From NCBI GenBank assembly GCA_009809945.1, contig WTPW01000617.1, positions 117,160 through 181,159 of the forward strand: DNA of 64,000 nucleotides, in the 5' to 3' direction. Source of the stretch: Gigaspora margarita (lineage: Eukaryota; Glomeromycota; Glomeromycetes; Diversisporales; Gigasporaceae). The notes under the pieces were generated by a model. That model was not told the origin of the DNA and made no database searches. It saw nothing but the letters and a program-made list of their open reading frames with translations. Both the position numbers and the translations under genes were made by a program. Position 1 is the first letter of the stretch; each line of letters starts with the position of its first letter. This document shows positions 21,108-31,943 of this stretch, in pieces.

Positions 21108-22265
21108 ATGGTAGACCGAAGGCGAATACAAGGGCCGGAAGTTAGTGTTGCTCCGATTATCATAAAATCAGCTGATAAAAGAACGTGTTTAAAGGATGAA
21201 CATTCTCGGAGACGCGACGGAAGGAATTTAGAAGATATTTGTCCGATCTGTAAATATTTATTATTTCATAATACTTGTATACAACCATAATAATATGCAT
21301 ATATTTTTTATATTTGCTTCAAGTTCTAAAAACAGGTCTCATAAGTCAAGCTAATGGTTCAGCATTTATAGAAATACGTCGGACTAAGATTGCTTGTGGC
21401 GTGTAGGCTTGTTAATTCAGTATATTAATTTAGTTCTAAATAAGATCGTTAATGCTTGGATTTACATAATTTAGTTATGGCCCGCGTCAGACAAAAATTC
21501 CATCCTTTAGTGGAAAAGGAAATTTGAATGTTGAAATTAAATTTGCACCTTTCTCGTGTCAAAAGCGTAGACAACCATATAGAGTAACATTAACTATTTC
21601 GTTGTTATAATATACTTTAAAGTGTTCGTTTGTTTTACGCTGTTTTACGAACAATTTTTAGGATGCTCAGGAGAAAGACCTTTCTCAGCTAGTAATTGAA
21701 GCGCTTGTGCCTTCAATACGGCTTGACTTATTGCCAAAATCTACTATTGATATTTACATTACAGTGCTTGAAAACGATGGAACAGCATCATGTTTGGCAG
21801 CTGCTATTACATGTGCCTCAGTTGCTGTGGCTGATGCAGGAATTGAGATGTTGGATTTAGTACCAGCATCATCAGCGGTAAAACAAAAAAAATATGTATA
21901 TTATGATGTATTTATTGATGTTAAATAATGTATAGATCTTTTGTTCTTTTTCGGAAATTAGTCATATATAGGCGGTGAGATTTATATGGACAGTGACCTT
22001 GCAGAGGAACAACACGAAACTGGATATTTGATCCTATCATATATGCCTTCGTTGAAAGAAGTGACACATATATTACAGTCTGGTGATGTTGATCTGGCTT
22101 TAACAACTCAAGTAAGGATCTTCATTATTGTTATTAAATAATGGACTTTGATTTAATTGTTTAACAATATGAACGTAGGCTATCGAACAATGTACTGATG
22201 CTTGTTCTAAGATTTACTCGGTCATGATAAACAGTCTCTTGTTACCTATACGGGATACGCAATAA
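21108..22265 (+). CDS. MTR3: Exosome complex subunit MTR3 (EXOSC6-like)
   Basis: This is an RNase PH-fold subunit of the six-membered ring of the RNA exosome, which processes and degrades RNA in nucleus and cytoplasm. In eukaryotes the ring subunits are structural and RNA-guiding rather than catalytic (family knowledge). Six exons: 21108-21249, 21336-21402, 21475-21583, 21662-21877, 21962-22111 and 22179-22265. All introns are GT-AG and 67-86 bp, and the joined frame is 771 bases (256 aa), uninterrupted. The start MVDRRRIQGPE matches the MTR3-type N terminus. LISQANGSAFIE and VYGPRQTK are the first RNase PH strands, FAPFSCQKRRQP follows, and VLENDGTASCLAAAITCASV is the second-half signature, which distinguishes it from RRP41. 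It converges on the HMG-CoA lyase gene with 94 bp between stops. Confidence 0.9.
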
Positions 22266-22359
22266 TATATAATTAAAATATTCTATATATTAGGATTATG
22301 AGTTTCTCTAGTGTGCTTTATATAAAAAATTTTTTTTTGATGAATGCATTGAATGCATT

Positions 22360-23791
22360 TTAATTAATTTGCAATTTTGAACTCAAAGCTACAGCTGCTT
22401 TAGATCCATTAGGACGACCTAGTTGCTGAGATATATAATTCCCAACTCGCACTAGCTCCAACAAGTCGATACCTGTTTCGTAACCCATTCCATGAAGCAT
22501 ATACACTACATCTTCTGTAGCAACGTTACCGGTTGCTCCTTTAGCGAAGGGACACCCACCTTAAAATAAACAAATTTAGCAAATCCACGAATAATGTCTT
22601 AAGCATATTAATGTCAAATTATTTACCTAGACCTGCAACAGAACTGTCAAAGACCCTTATTCCTGACTTTATAAGAGTTATTATAAATCAGCATTGAAAA
22701 TAAATATTCATTTCGTAATGACTAAAAATACCAACCGTTAATGCGTGGTATATATTGGCAAGGGCTTGACCATAAGTATCATGACAATGCAGTGCTATAC
22801 GTTCCATTGGTAAAACTTGACATACAGCTTTTAACATCCTCAATAATGAACCTTGATTTATGGACCGTTGTTACTAACTCGATTTAATACTGTACAAAGT
22901 TCATAAATCAGGGCAATAACACAACAGACCAGGAGTACCAACGCCAATCGTATCACCTAGAGAAATCTCATAACATCCCATTTTGTACAATTTCTCAGCA
23001 ATCGTAGCAACTGCAATGGGAGAAATCTCTCCTTCATAAGGACATCCAAGAACGCAAGAAACATATCTAAATAAATTGTAATTATTAAATGGCACAATAT
23101 TGCATAGATGTTTATTATGATAAAAACCAGTCATCATACCCTCTAATAGCAATTCTTTCAGCATTAGCTATATCTACAACATCTTGAAATCGTTCCAAGC
23201 TTTCATTTATTGTACAATTGATATTCTTTTTGCTAAATGTTTCAGAAGCAGAAGCGAATATTGCTATTTCTTTTGTATCTGATGATATAGCCTTTTTCAA
23301 TCCCGTAAGATTAGGTACTAAAACGGGATAATCCACGCCTGGTTTGCGTGTAATTTTGGTCATAACTTCAGCAGCATCTGACATCTTGGATAAAAGGAAT
23401 TAAATTTTAAATCCGGATAATAATAATAATAATAGTGATAATTAATTTACCTGTGGCACTAGCTTCGGAGACACAAATGACGTTGCTTCTATCACCTTTA
23501 AACCGGTCTGGGACAATTTATTAATAAATTCTATTTTGTTTTCTGTTGGTACAAACTGTTTTTCATTCTGTAGACCATCTCGGGGGCCTACTTCCACAAT
23601 TTTTACTGCTTTTGGACCCGTATGTGGACCCCAATGCTAAACGGTGAAAAGTTAGACTTTTTTTGTATAAATTCAGGCTCGTTATAAACGCTTACTTGAT
23701 TAAGTAACGAAGACGCGTGTCTAGCATTGATAAATGAAAATAATTTATGCGTACGGGAAGAGATAGAAAAAGTGGATCTAAAAATCGCCAT
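22360..23791 (-). CDS. HMGCL: Hydroxymethylglutaryl-CoA lyase
   Basis: Cleaves HMG-CoA to acetyl-CoA and acetoacetate, the last step of leucine breakdown and ketone-body formation, normally in mitochondria. Seven exons on the minus strand: 23791-23696, 23636-23451, 23384-23140, 23066-22930, 22851-22736, 22666-22627 and 22559-22360. They join to 1020 bases (339 aa) without a break, all with GT-AG introns. Residues 1-30 are Ser/Arg/Phe-rich without acidic residues, a likely mitochondrial presequence. Active-site elements of the TIM barrel are present: [11 protein letters not shown] with R51-D52, the metal ligands in [13 protein letters not shown] (H243, H245), and the catalytic Cys loop [14 protein letters not shown] (C276). 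There is no C-terminal SKL-type peroxisomal signal (it ends KLQIN). Length matches the family. Confidence 0.95.
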
Positions 23792-23921
23792 GAGCGACGA
23801 TAATTGTATGTATATGTATTTTTTATCTGATAATAGCTCGAAACAGAGTCTTGAGAACACGTGATTAATGTTTACGTTATACAAACTTTCCAAAGATCGC
23901 AGTTGATTCGTTCAACCAATT

Positions 23922-24790
23922 AGCGTTTGTAGTCGATTTCGCATTAGCCAGCTGATTTTTCAAAGAATCAACTTAGTCGATTTTATGTTAAATTATATTA
24001 AAGAAACCAATCAGATTCGATACATTACCTCTCTTAGTTAGTGTTACAAGCCGATTGGTTTTTATCGGCTAGCTTAGCCAGCTGATAAAAATATCGGCTA
24101 AGCGGCTAGCTAATGGCCAATATAATAACTATATAGCATAATATACGATATATTATTGCAATATATATGTAAATATTTCTATATCTTATTTTTAATAATG
24201 CTTTATTTAAAGTCTATCAAAATTCGATTATTTACCTCAGTAAAGCACTTTTACCTTTAAATTTGTATTGGCTATATGTGCATATATCTTTTTTGCAGAT
24301 TTATAACTTTAATAAGGAATTGATTAGAGTTCTGCATTTCTATAAGATTTTATTTATATATAAAAAATACAATACGAAATAAAAAATGTTTGCTTTTGAA
24401 TAAAATACTTTTTGTCACATACCTCTAACAATTCAGCAAAGTTTGATTTGATCTATTATTATATATACTTATCACGTAAATAGTATACCCTTAGCCATAT
24501 TAGCCAGCCGATACACTTGTATCGGCTGGCTTAGCCGGCTAAGCTGCCTTAGCCGCGGCTGCTCTAGCCGGCTTGTAACACTACTCTTAGTATATAGTAC
24601 TAAAGGTAGGAACCGAAAAATTCCAAAAAAAAATCAATAAACATAAAGTACGAGCAAAGATTTGAGCAAAGTCATGACAAAAATTTGATAAAATCCCCGA
24701 TAAATTCCAAGGTAAAAAAATGACTTAGCCGCCTAAGCCGAATTTTAAAAAATTCAAATTTAACTAAAATTTTTTAAAAATTCCATATTT
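23922..24790. mobile_element. AGCGTTTGTAG element, second copy, interrupted
   Basis: Starts AGCGTTTGTAGTCGATTT, and its body parallels the 6093-6472 element: tgatttttcaaa, cttagtcgattttat, then gaacataaagtacgagcaa-type and gacttagccgcctaagccg. It is split by the nested element at 24040-24582. The right terminus is not intact, so the end is approximate. It lies just upstream of the HMGCL start codon (131 bp away) and so may occupy promoter sequence. Confidence 0.55.
24040..24582. mobile_element. AGTGTTACAAGCCG element nested in 23922 copy
   Basis: Inverted ends AGTGTTACAAGCCG / CGGCTTGTAACACT, with CTCTTAGT repeated beside both ends (24031-24038 and 24584-24591). Subterminal words are tagccggctaagc-like and repeated several times at both ends, GC-rich against an AT-rich middle. 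No coding frame. Confidence 0.65.
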
Positions 24791-26020
24791 CATTATAGTT
24801 TGTGATACGTAGAAATGAGACTGCGCATGCGGAATATTTTGGAATTTCAGAATATTTCAGAATTTCACAATTCTGGCCCGCATTAGCAGCAAACTACCAT
24901 AGTGCGAGCCTGTGCAGTAAATCAGTAGTAAATCAAAAGAACTTTGATTTGACTATCCCTAGTAATACGTGTTTTATTTTAATAAAAATTTTATACAAAA
25001 CCTGACTAGTTTGTATTAAATATTGATACCGTGAGAGATGTGACTAGTGCGATTTGATTCTAATCATTTTTATATTGCATTAAATCAGATTACAAGCTTT
25101 GTTCTTATAATACATACTTCAAAAGAATGAACTTACCGTGAAATCTCGAAATAGTGGGCATGGGCGTTATTTCGAATCTTGGCCAGAATTAAGCTTAATT
25201 CGGGCCGAAAATTGTAATTTCACCCATGTGCATTATTTCTAAATTAAATCAAAATTTATCAAAATTTTATCAAATTTAGGTTAAAATTTATCTAAAATTT
25301 ATTAAATTAAATCAAAATTTATCTAAAATTCATTAAATTTAAACTAAATTTTGCCCAAATTTTTTGTTGTTATCAGAAAAAATTTTGAATTTTTAAATCT
25401 AAAATTTTACGGGTCCTAGCCCTGAATATGGGTCAGATCGGCACGTATTACAATAGTATTCAAATTGATCATGAGTAAGGTTGGGGTAGGTAGAGTTCGG
25501 AATAGACCAGGTTAAACTCGCGGGTTTGCGGGTTGGGCCGGGTTTGGGTCAAGACCGGGTTCAATATTTTGACTTAAAAGTGGACCGGTTTACACCGGGT
25601 TTATTAAATACTGGGCTTGGAAATGGGCCTGTGACCCTCTTGCAGGCCTGCTATAATATTTTTCATATTTACAGCATACCTTTATATTTTTTTAAACCAA
25701 AAACAAAGTTTTATGAAAGTGAAATGAAGTGTATAGTATACAGCTATCTTCAATGATATAGTTCACGGCATGATTGTAAATCTTTTCTGTTCTGTTTTAA
25801 TGGGCATTTTTGAAATAGCTACTTTGTCATAATTCCAATATGTATAAGATTACATTGCCAAAAAACTGCAATGAAATATAATTAAAGATTTGAAACTTTT
25901 CTGACATATTGAGCAAGTACAAACTTCTATTAAATGCCTATGCATCAAAGTTCTGTGTTTGTTCATGTTAAAGCTCTATGATTGAAGCAAGTAGCTTGAC
26001 ATCCATCTACTTTTTTATAG
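24791..26020. other. Non-coding stretch with ggtttgggt-type subrepeats
   Basis: 25139-25400 carries degenerate repeats (atcaaaatttatcaaaa and variants), and 25490-25640 carries ggtttgcgggttgggccggg and related words, like other oligomer-rich element ends here. The frames at 24802 and 25526 cover only these repeats. No gene is supported. Confidence 0.5.
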
Positions 26021-26300
26021 GTCTAAAGGGGCTTTCAGAAATTACGTAATATTTTGTTACTAATAAATTTCAAAATTTTATCCCATCCACCTACACCTAA
26101 TACTCTATTAGCCAATCAAATTTTATATTTTTTAAAATTTATTTATATGTTCAATTTATGAAATTGATAATAACTATTGTTCTACTGGACCAATTTCAAT
26201 GATTTAACTATCAAAATGTTCAGCTTGCTAAGTCAATTCTAAAGCCCAAAACTGTTAAAATTCAACTACAGGATCTCAAGATCATTCAACTCTGTGTTCT
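26020..26300. repeat. F-family repeat, single arm
   Basis: gggctttcagaaattacgta at 26030 begins the same sequence that starts at 3090, and actggaccaatttcaatga at 26182 is the F unit. Only one arm is present. Confidence 0.55.
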
Positions 26301-26514
26301 ATATGCTTTCTTGGTATACATGCATCTTTACTAACTCTTGTCTCTTTTCAAACTTAACATGGTATACTAGGTAAATGCATAGCATTGTTTGTCCGGAGCT
26401 AAATATTTATATAAATATAATAATTAAAAAATTTGATATTTATTACTATATAGAATATAGTTATACTAGGAAATGGGTACCATTAGTGTATGAAGCCAAA
26501 AATAACAATTAATA

Positions 26515-26945
26515 AATACAAGTTTACTTAGTGCATTAAGTTAGAATTAATTAATTAGTAAAAGTTTNTAAATCATAAAATNTTATAGAATTTTATTAAT
26601 AAAATTNTATAAAATCTTATGATTCACAAGATTTCACTAAATAATTCTAACTTAATGCACTAAGTAAACTTACTTAGCACCTAAAAATACATTAGATTGG
26701 CAAAATTGTTTTAGTTTACTAGAAATTCAGAGAAAAGATGTTTAAATTTGGCTTTTTTGATCAAAAATCCAAAATTATGCATCTATTCTCTAAATTTCAA
26801 GCAAAATAAAAATAATTCTGCTAAGTTAATGTATTTCTAGGAGCTGAAGAAACTTACTTAGTGCATAAAGTTAGAATTAATTAACAAAAATTTTGAATTA
26901 TAAGATTTTATCTAGCTTCATGCACTAAGTAAACTTGTAAAAGAC
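26515..26945. repeat. A-family palindromic repeat
   Basis: One full palindrome (26520-26680) and a shortened second one (26850-26940), each flanked by caagtttacttagtgca and its inverse. Ambiguous bases are at 26568, 26582 and 26607, in the repeat core, as expected from collapsed copies. Confidence 0.7.
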
Positions 26946-27496
26946 TAAAAAAATAAGCAAATTTTTTATTAAGTAAATCAATCTTCATTAATAAAACAAT
27001 CATTATAACAGATAAGTTCTAATTACCTCTAAATTTTCATAAAAATTGGATGATTTTTTATTAATTGACTTTTATAAAATACATTTTTGTTTTTTGTGCA
27101 AAAAGAATCTATTATCTTTTTACAAGATATCTTATTTTTTTTGAGCAATTTACTATATATATCACTAATGCCTATACACTAATCTTAAACTTTAAAGAAT
27201 TTTGTCTACACTGTAAATCTAGAACATATTCAAGAATTATTATTTATTTATACACATGTAATAACGATTTTAGCTCTAACCCTAAGCAATTCACCCTTAC
27301 ACTATCACTAGAACTACTTTTCCATCTAATAATAACTTTTAACCCAATATCAAGTTAGTGCTAAACCTACTTTCCATAACATTTTAAACTTACCTCTCAC
27401 AATCCTATCCTGATACTAAGCTAATCTAGCCTTAACTTCGTGTAATCCCACCATAAAATATCTAAATATAGTTAATTCTAATTATATTCTAGCCTA
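26946..27496. other. AT-rich non-coding stretch
   Basis: A 97-residue frame at 27065-27358 has the Tyr/Ile/Phe/Leu bias expected by chance and no recognisable motif. No feature is called. Confidence 0.5.
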
Positions 27497-27707
27497 CTAT
27501 TAAGCAACAAAAGCCAATGTTTATGTTCGTGGCTGAAGTTGACACACGACTAAAAATTTCAGTTGCACATGACCGAAATTAATTCCTGAAATTAAATAAA
27601 TTTGCACGCATTAGTTATCAATTTTAAACGGGTGTAACTTTAGTCTACTAAAGTTTCAAACTCAGTTTGGTGTTAATTTCAGCCACAACATTTACATCAA
27701 AAGCTTA
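27491..27707. mobile_element. Short inverted-repeat element with gtggctgaa ends
   Basis: AATGTTTATGTTCGTGGCTG near 27498 is mirrored by the complement of GATGTAAATGTTGTGGCTG near 27703. AAAAGC lies at both outer edges (27488-27493, 27701-27706 region), a possible 6-bp target duplication. About 210 bp, non-coding. Confidence 0.5.
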
Positions 27708-27954
27708 CCATCAACTATTATCCAAGTAACTGCCATTAATCGAAGAAGAATTGATACGATAAATGATGACCTCGGCAAGTGTGACGCTAGAAAATGAAAA
27801 CAGCTACAAAAGATGAAACGAAGTTAACAACAACAACAAAAGAATGAAGACACTTATGAACGGCGACACAATCAAGGCGACGACACTACGAGCAACAGCT
27901 CCAACTAACAACGGTTCCAACATACAACAGATTCAACCATTAGGGTCCAGCGAA

Positions 27955-28115
27955 CGATGCTCCAACAAAACGATGACTTTAACAAAACGGTGACTCCAAC
28001 AAAACGGTGACACCAACAAAATGACAACTCCAACAAAATGTTGACTCCATTAAAACGGTAACTTCGACAAACAATAGCTCTAGTAAATGACGATTTTAGC
28101 AGAATGGTAGCATCG
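27955..28115 (+). repeat. Minisatellite, period about 18 bp
   Basis: Nine or so units of the type tccaacaaaacggtgac. Similar Asn/Thr-codon-like units occur as degenerate runs at 42470-42550 and, with tccacaatgg, at 58725-58800. No open frame passes through the array. Confidence 0.65.
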
Positions 28116-28482
28116 AAGAAGATAATGCTACAAAAAAGAAATTAAATTGTGATTAGTATTGTAATGAAAAGAAAAAAAATAAAATAAAATAAATAAAAAA
28201 CTTATCTATAATATTAATTTGTGTAACCTGCGATATCGCAACCCGATTAACAAAATTCTTATTACTGTAAAACTTAAATTTAAAAATTTTGGTTATTTTA
28301 TAAAGCAAAATCAGTAATATAAGAACTAAACATATTTTCTTTAACTATATTCCAGAATAGAAATCTTTATGCACTAGGTTGGCTTTGTGAATTTTATTAA
28401 GCCCATTAGCTATGTAATATAAATTAGCTACTTTAATTAATTCACTGAATTTACTATTTAACAATTTTCTGAGACATGTATT

Positions 28483-29438
28483 GTCGCGGATGATCGTGAA
28501 ATCGGATGATGGTGAAATCCACATGATCTCTGTATCATCGGATTTCCTAAAATTTCTAAAAATCGTATAAACAATCAATCTAATCGATCTACACTACATA
28601 ATCAAAACAATCGAATGCTATAACCAGGAGGTTAATTCAATATTGCCTATATGGGGCATAGACTAGGAAAACCCCCTCCAAAGGGTAGTTTTCATTTTGA
28701 GAAAATAGCGATTAAGTGTTTGTGAAACCTAAATTTTACCCCTGAATTTTTTGTTTATTTTTAGATATCAATTATTGAATAAACAATGTCAAGTGATTAT
28801 AAACCGCTGATTGACCAATCTAATTTAATTGAGCTATCAATCTTTGGTTGTAAATCTATTTTTAGAACACGAACATTCAAAAATTTGGTTATATTCAAGT
28901 TAAATTCTCTCAATAAATTATTATATCAACGTAAAGTAAAAAGTGAAATATATACAGATATAAACCGGAACTTTAATTTGAATCAAAAATCTCAAATTTT
29001 TTAAAAAAGTGTCAGAAAGGGGTTTTCCTAGTCTATGCCCCATATACTGCATAAATTTCATTCTTGATATCTATATATAAAAGACCTTCTAACTGTATCA
29101 AAAAGGTGACTCTAACTCTAATCCTAAACATGAGGCAAAATTTTTTTTTCTGGTTTTTTGTTAATGGTTTTATAGACTCTTTTTTGCCTCGTGGTTAGGG
29201 TTAGGAATAGGGTTAGGGAGCCTTTTTGATAAAGTTAGAAGGTCTTTTATATATAGAGCTCAAGAATGCGATTTTGTAGCATATAAGCATACCGACCGGT
29301 TATAGCATTCTATTGTTTTGATTACGAAGTGTAGATCGATTAGATCGATTGTTTACACGATTTTTGAAAATTTTAGGAAATCCGATGCATACAGAGATCA
29401 CGTGGATTTCATCATCATCTGATTTCACGATCATCCGT
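28483..29438. mobile_element. Q-family element inserted in kinase pseudogene
   Basis: Arms of about 150-200 bp are inverted (GGATGATCGTGAAATC at both ends). GACATGTATT (28473-28482) and GATATGTATT (29439-29448) are a 9-of-10 target duplication. Removal restores the kinase sequence around KYM/CLRKLL. The middle holds a gaggcaaa...gcctc hairpin with ggttaggg words. A second element is nested at 28653-29041. Other copies: 34276-34794 and degenerate 33430-34222. Confidence 0.75.
28653..29041. mobile_element. GGGGCATAGACTAGG element nested in Q copy
   Basis: 389 bp with inverted ends GGGGCATAGACTAGGAAAAC and its complement, flanked by ATAT (28649-28652 and 29042-29045). The Q copy at 34276-34794 lacks it at the same site (ctatatgctgcataaat at 34420), proving it is an insertion. 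It encloses a 72-residue frame (28786-29004) that starts MSSDYKPLIDQSNLIELS and is unlike surrounding low-complexity frames. Whether that is a gene is undecided. Confidence 0.7.
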
Positions 29439-30419
29439 GATATGTATTTACCATCTTTTGGGTTTTTGGTTATTCCATAAATTGGAATTGCAGAATTGCC
29501 CCATGTTTATATTGCTAGAATATTAATTATAATAAATAAAATTAGTACACTTTAATAATAATTATAATGCTTATTTTTCCTAAAAATTCTTGTTTTATAT
29601 CTTTAGAATTATAGACTTTTTAAACAAACATTTACAGTATTGGTGCTCTTTGTTTCATACCTTTTTTTAATAAGTCCTGTAATATATCCATCAATCCTTA
29701 AAAAACGATGCCGAAGCCTCCTTTAGCAAGATACTTTATATTTGTATCTTTAAATGTCAATGCATTGTGTTTGTTGAACTAATTGATCAATGTCGTGGTT
29801 ATCACTTGTAATATTAATTAAAAAATAATATATATAATAATAATTAAGAATGATCATAAAGCTATCACATACTGACCAAAAATTTATCTTTTTGATTATA
29901 TCCTTGTCCAAAAACATAATNAAACGTAAAATTGTNTTTTTTTCTCNTGTATNATTACTTGGTTTGGTGCATACNATGTGCTATTATACTTCTCTAAATC
30001 TAAATCGTTAATTGCTTCTTGCCCTTTTGTGTGCAACAAACAATATTTANNGTAATCTAGTTACTTATATGTGAAAGTCAAATGATTCAGAGATGGCACT
30101 GCATGAAAACTTCAAGTTTTGGTTAATACGCGTTATATGCATTGTGGGTTCACAGGAGAAGGTAAACTTCCAAAAAAAGTATGAAAAAAAATTGGGGCAC
30201 TTGGGACTATATATATTTAATAGCATGTGAGTGGACAGACGGAAAATGCAAAAGTACTTTTTTGATAATTTTATATAAAATTATCAAAAACGTAATTTAT
30301 GCATCAACGATCAGAGAAACTAAAGGTTCTTCGCTTCGCTCTGGACAATAATCATCTTCTGTAACAAACATTTTCGCTCTCTAGGCAGTCGCACTAAAAC
30401 CCAAGTCTTTATCAACAAC

Positions 30420-30590
30420 TGAGAAGCAAATTTTAACCCTTTAATTATTCAAGCCAAAATTAATACTGAACACAATCGCTTAATCACTCTAATTGATAAT
30501 GAAAAAGCTGCTGAAATAGCCAAGCAAAACAATAATTTCTTCTCTCATACTTCCTCTAATAGTGGAAGCAATTCTTCTTACAGAATTTTA
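30420..30590 (+). pseudogene. Short coding remnant, unknown
   Basis: An open stretch from 30436 reads as a hydrophilic Asn/Ser-rich peptide (KINTEHNRLITLIDNEK, then AAEIAKQNNNFF, then a Ser/Asn tail). It is stopped upstream by TGA and cut at about 30590 by the F repeat. Codon usage looks more gene-like than nearby sequence. No family recognised. Confidence 0.3.
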
Positions 30591-31085
30591 ATAGTGATTT
30601 TTTAGAATCACTAAGTAAATTTCTTTAATATTGAATAACTTTTGATCCACTAGTCTGTTTTGGATGATTTAACTACCAAAATGTTTATCTCAATGAAATG
30701 ATTCTAACAAGCCCAAAATTGCTAAATTCTAATTACAAAATTCCAAGATTGATAAAGATTTTTTTGTTTGTCTAACAATACAAATCTTTATTGATTTTGG
30801 AATTTTGTGATTAGTATTTAGTGATTTTGGGCTTATTAGAATCGTCTTACTGAAATAAATATTTTGGTAAGTAAATTATCTAAAACAGGCCAGTAGATCA
30901 AAAGTTATTCAATATTATAAAATTTACTTAGTGATTCTAAAAAAGCACTATTAAAATTACACAAAAGTTGAACGATCTTGGGACCCTGTGATTATATTTT
31001 AACAATTTTGGGCTTATTAGAATCATCTCAATAAGATGACCAATTTGGTAGTTAAATTGGTCCAGTAGAGCAATAGTTATTAATA
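30590..31085. repeat. F-family double palindrome
   Basis: Four units, two per arm around 30770, in the same arrangement as 3160-3850 (gatgatttaactaccaaaatg; gaacgatcttgggaccctgt). It then runs into the aaattataattgtaacctgat sequence that also borders the 3160 copy, inverted. Confidence 0.7.
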
Positions 31086-31597
31086 ATTTTATAATTTTAT
31101 ACTTTTGGCCAAAATTATAAAAATTTGACCAAAATTATAATTGTAACCTGATATTTTTAAAACCCCACCCACTTACCAAAAAATTATATTTTTATTAGTT
31201 TATTTTACTGAAAATTCATTTCACTAATAAAGCAATTCTAATTATTGTTATTAGTATCGAGCTTAGAGTTAGGGTTAAGGTTAGTGCAATTTTTAAAAAC
31301 AATTTGTTGGTAAACTAGTAGCAAACTACAACTGCTATATAAATTTTGGAACAAACTAAAATTTGCTATTTTTCAAATTTCTTTTAGTTTCATTCTAAAA
31401 GCTATCTAATACTTTGTTGTTTTTGAAAATTTATTTTAAAAATAGCAATGTAATTTCCAAAGAATAAAATGATTTATAAGATAAAAAACTAAAGGGATTT
31501 CAGAAAACAAGTTTGTTCCAGAATTTATAAAAACAAAAATCATCGGTAAATTAATCTTGTCAATAAATTACTTGGTGAAATGGCATGGATCTGAATA

Positions 31598-31772
31598 GGA
31601 CCTGAAATATATATAGATAGATCAAATATTAGTTTGCTTATTTTTGAAGATTTTTATACAAATCTTTTTTATTTTTAGTAATTTTTTGCTTATTTTTAAA
31701 GGTTTCTGCAGATTTTTCTATTTTTAATAATTTTATAATTAACCTGATCTATCTATATATATTTCGAGGTCC
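31598..31772. mobile_element. TA-flanked miniature element, GGACCT ends
   Basis: 175 bp with inverted ends GGACCTGAAATATATATAG and GGACCTCGAAATATATATAG (complement). TA flanks both ends (31596-31597, 31773-31774). The interior repeats ttgcttatttttgaag / atttttagtaattttttgct. A second copy of equal length is at 33579-33753. Confidence 0.65.
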
Positions 31773-31943
31773 TATCTAAATTATTGTAATATGATTTATA
31801 GTAATATGCTTTACATATTACATCATTTAATTATTATAGCATATTTGTAATTTAATTAATTATTATATACAGTACCATGGTTCTTATTTATGAACTTTTT
31901 TTAGAGATAATATATGCATTGGTGTATGCTTGTAAATTCTTTT

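Larger units (their letters stand above)
28295..29850 (-). pseudogene. Protein kinase pseudogene cut by a transposon
   Basis: On the minus strand, in order: a lead-in SDNHDIDQLVQQTQ near 29845; after a shift, a glycine loop KYLAKGGFGIVF (near 29710); then IPIYGITKNPKDGKYM (near 29480); the insertion 28483-29438; then CLRKLLNSKFSEL, IANGLNKIHKANLVHKDF (catalytic loop with HKD, near 28370); and, after a further shift, YITDFA where DFG is expected. Frames change at least twice and stops occur, so it is not functional. Several ambiguous bases (29921-30051) lie at its 5' side. The family looks like the large tyrosine-kinase-like set of Rhizophagus-type fungi (inference). Confidence 0.75.

Noticed and set aside
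29200..29235. ggttagggttagg words resembling telomere repeats (also near 33510, 34570, 31270)
   Set aside because: They are few, imperfect and occur at the same position inside Q-family elements, so they are not a telomere.
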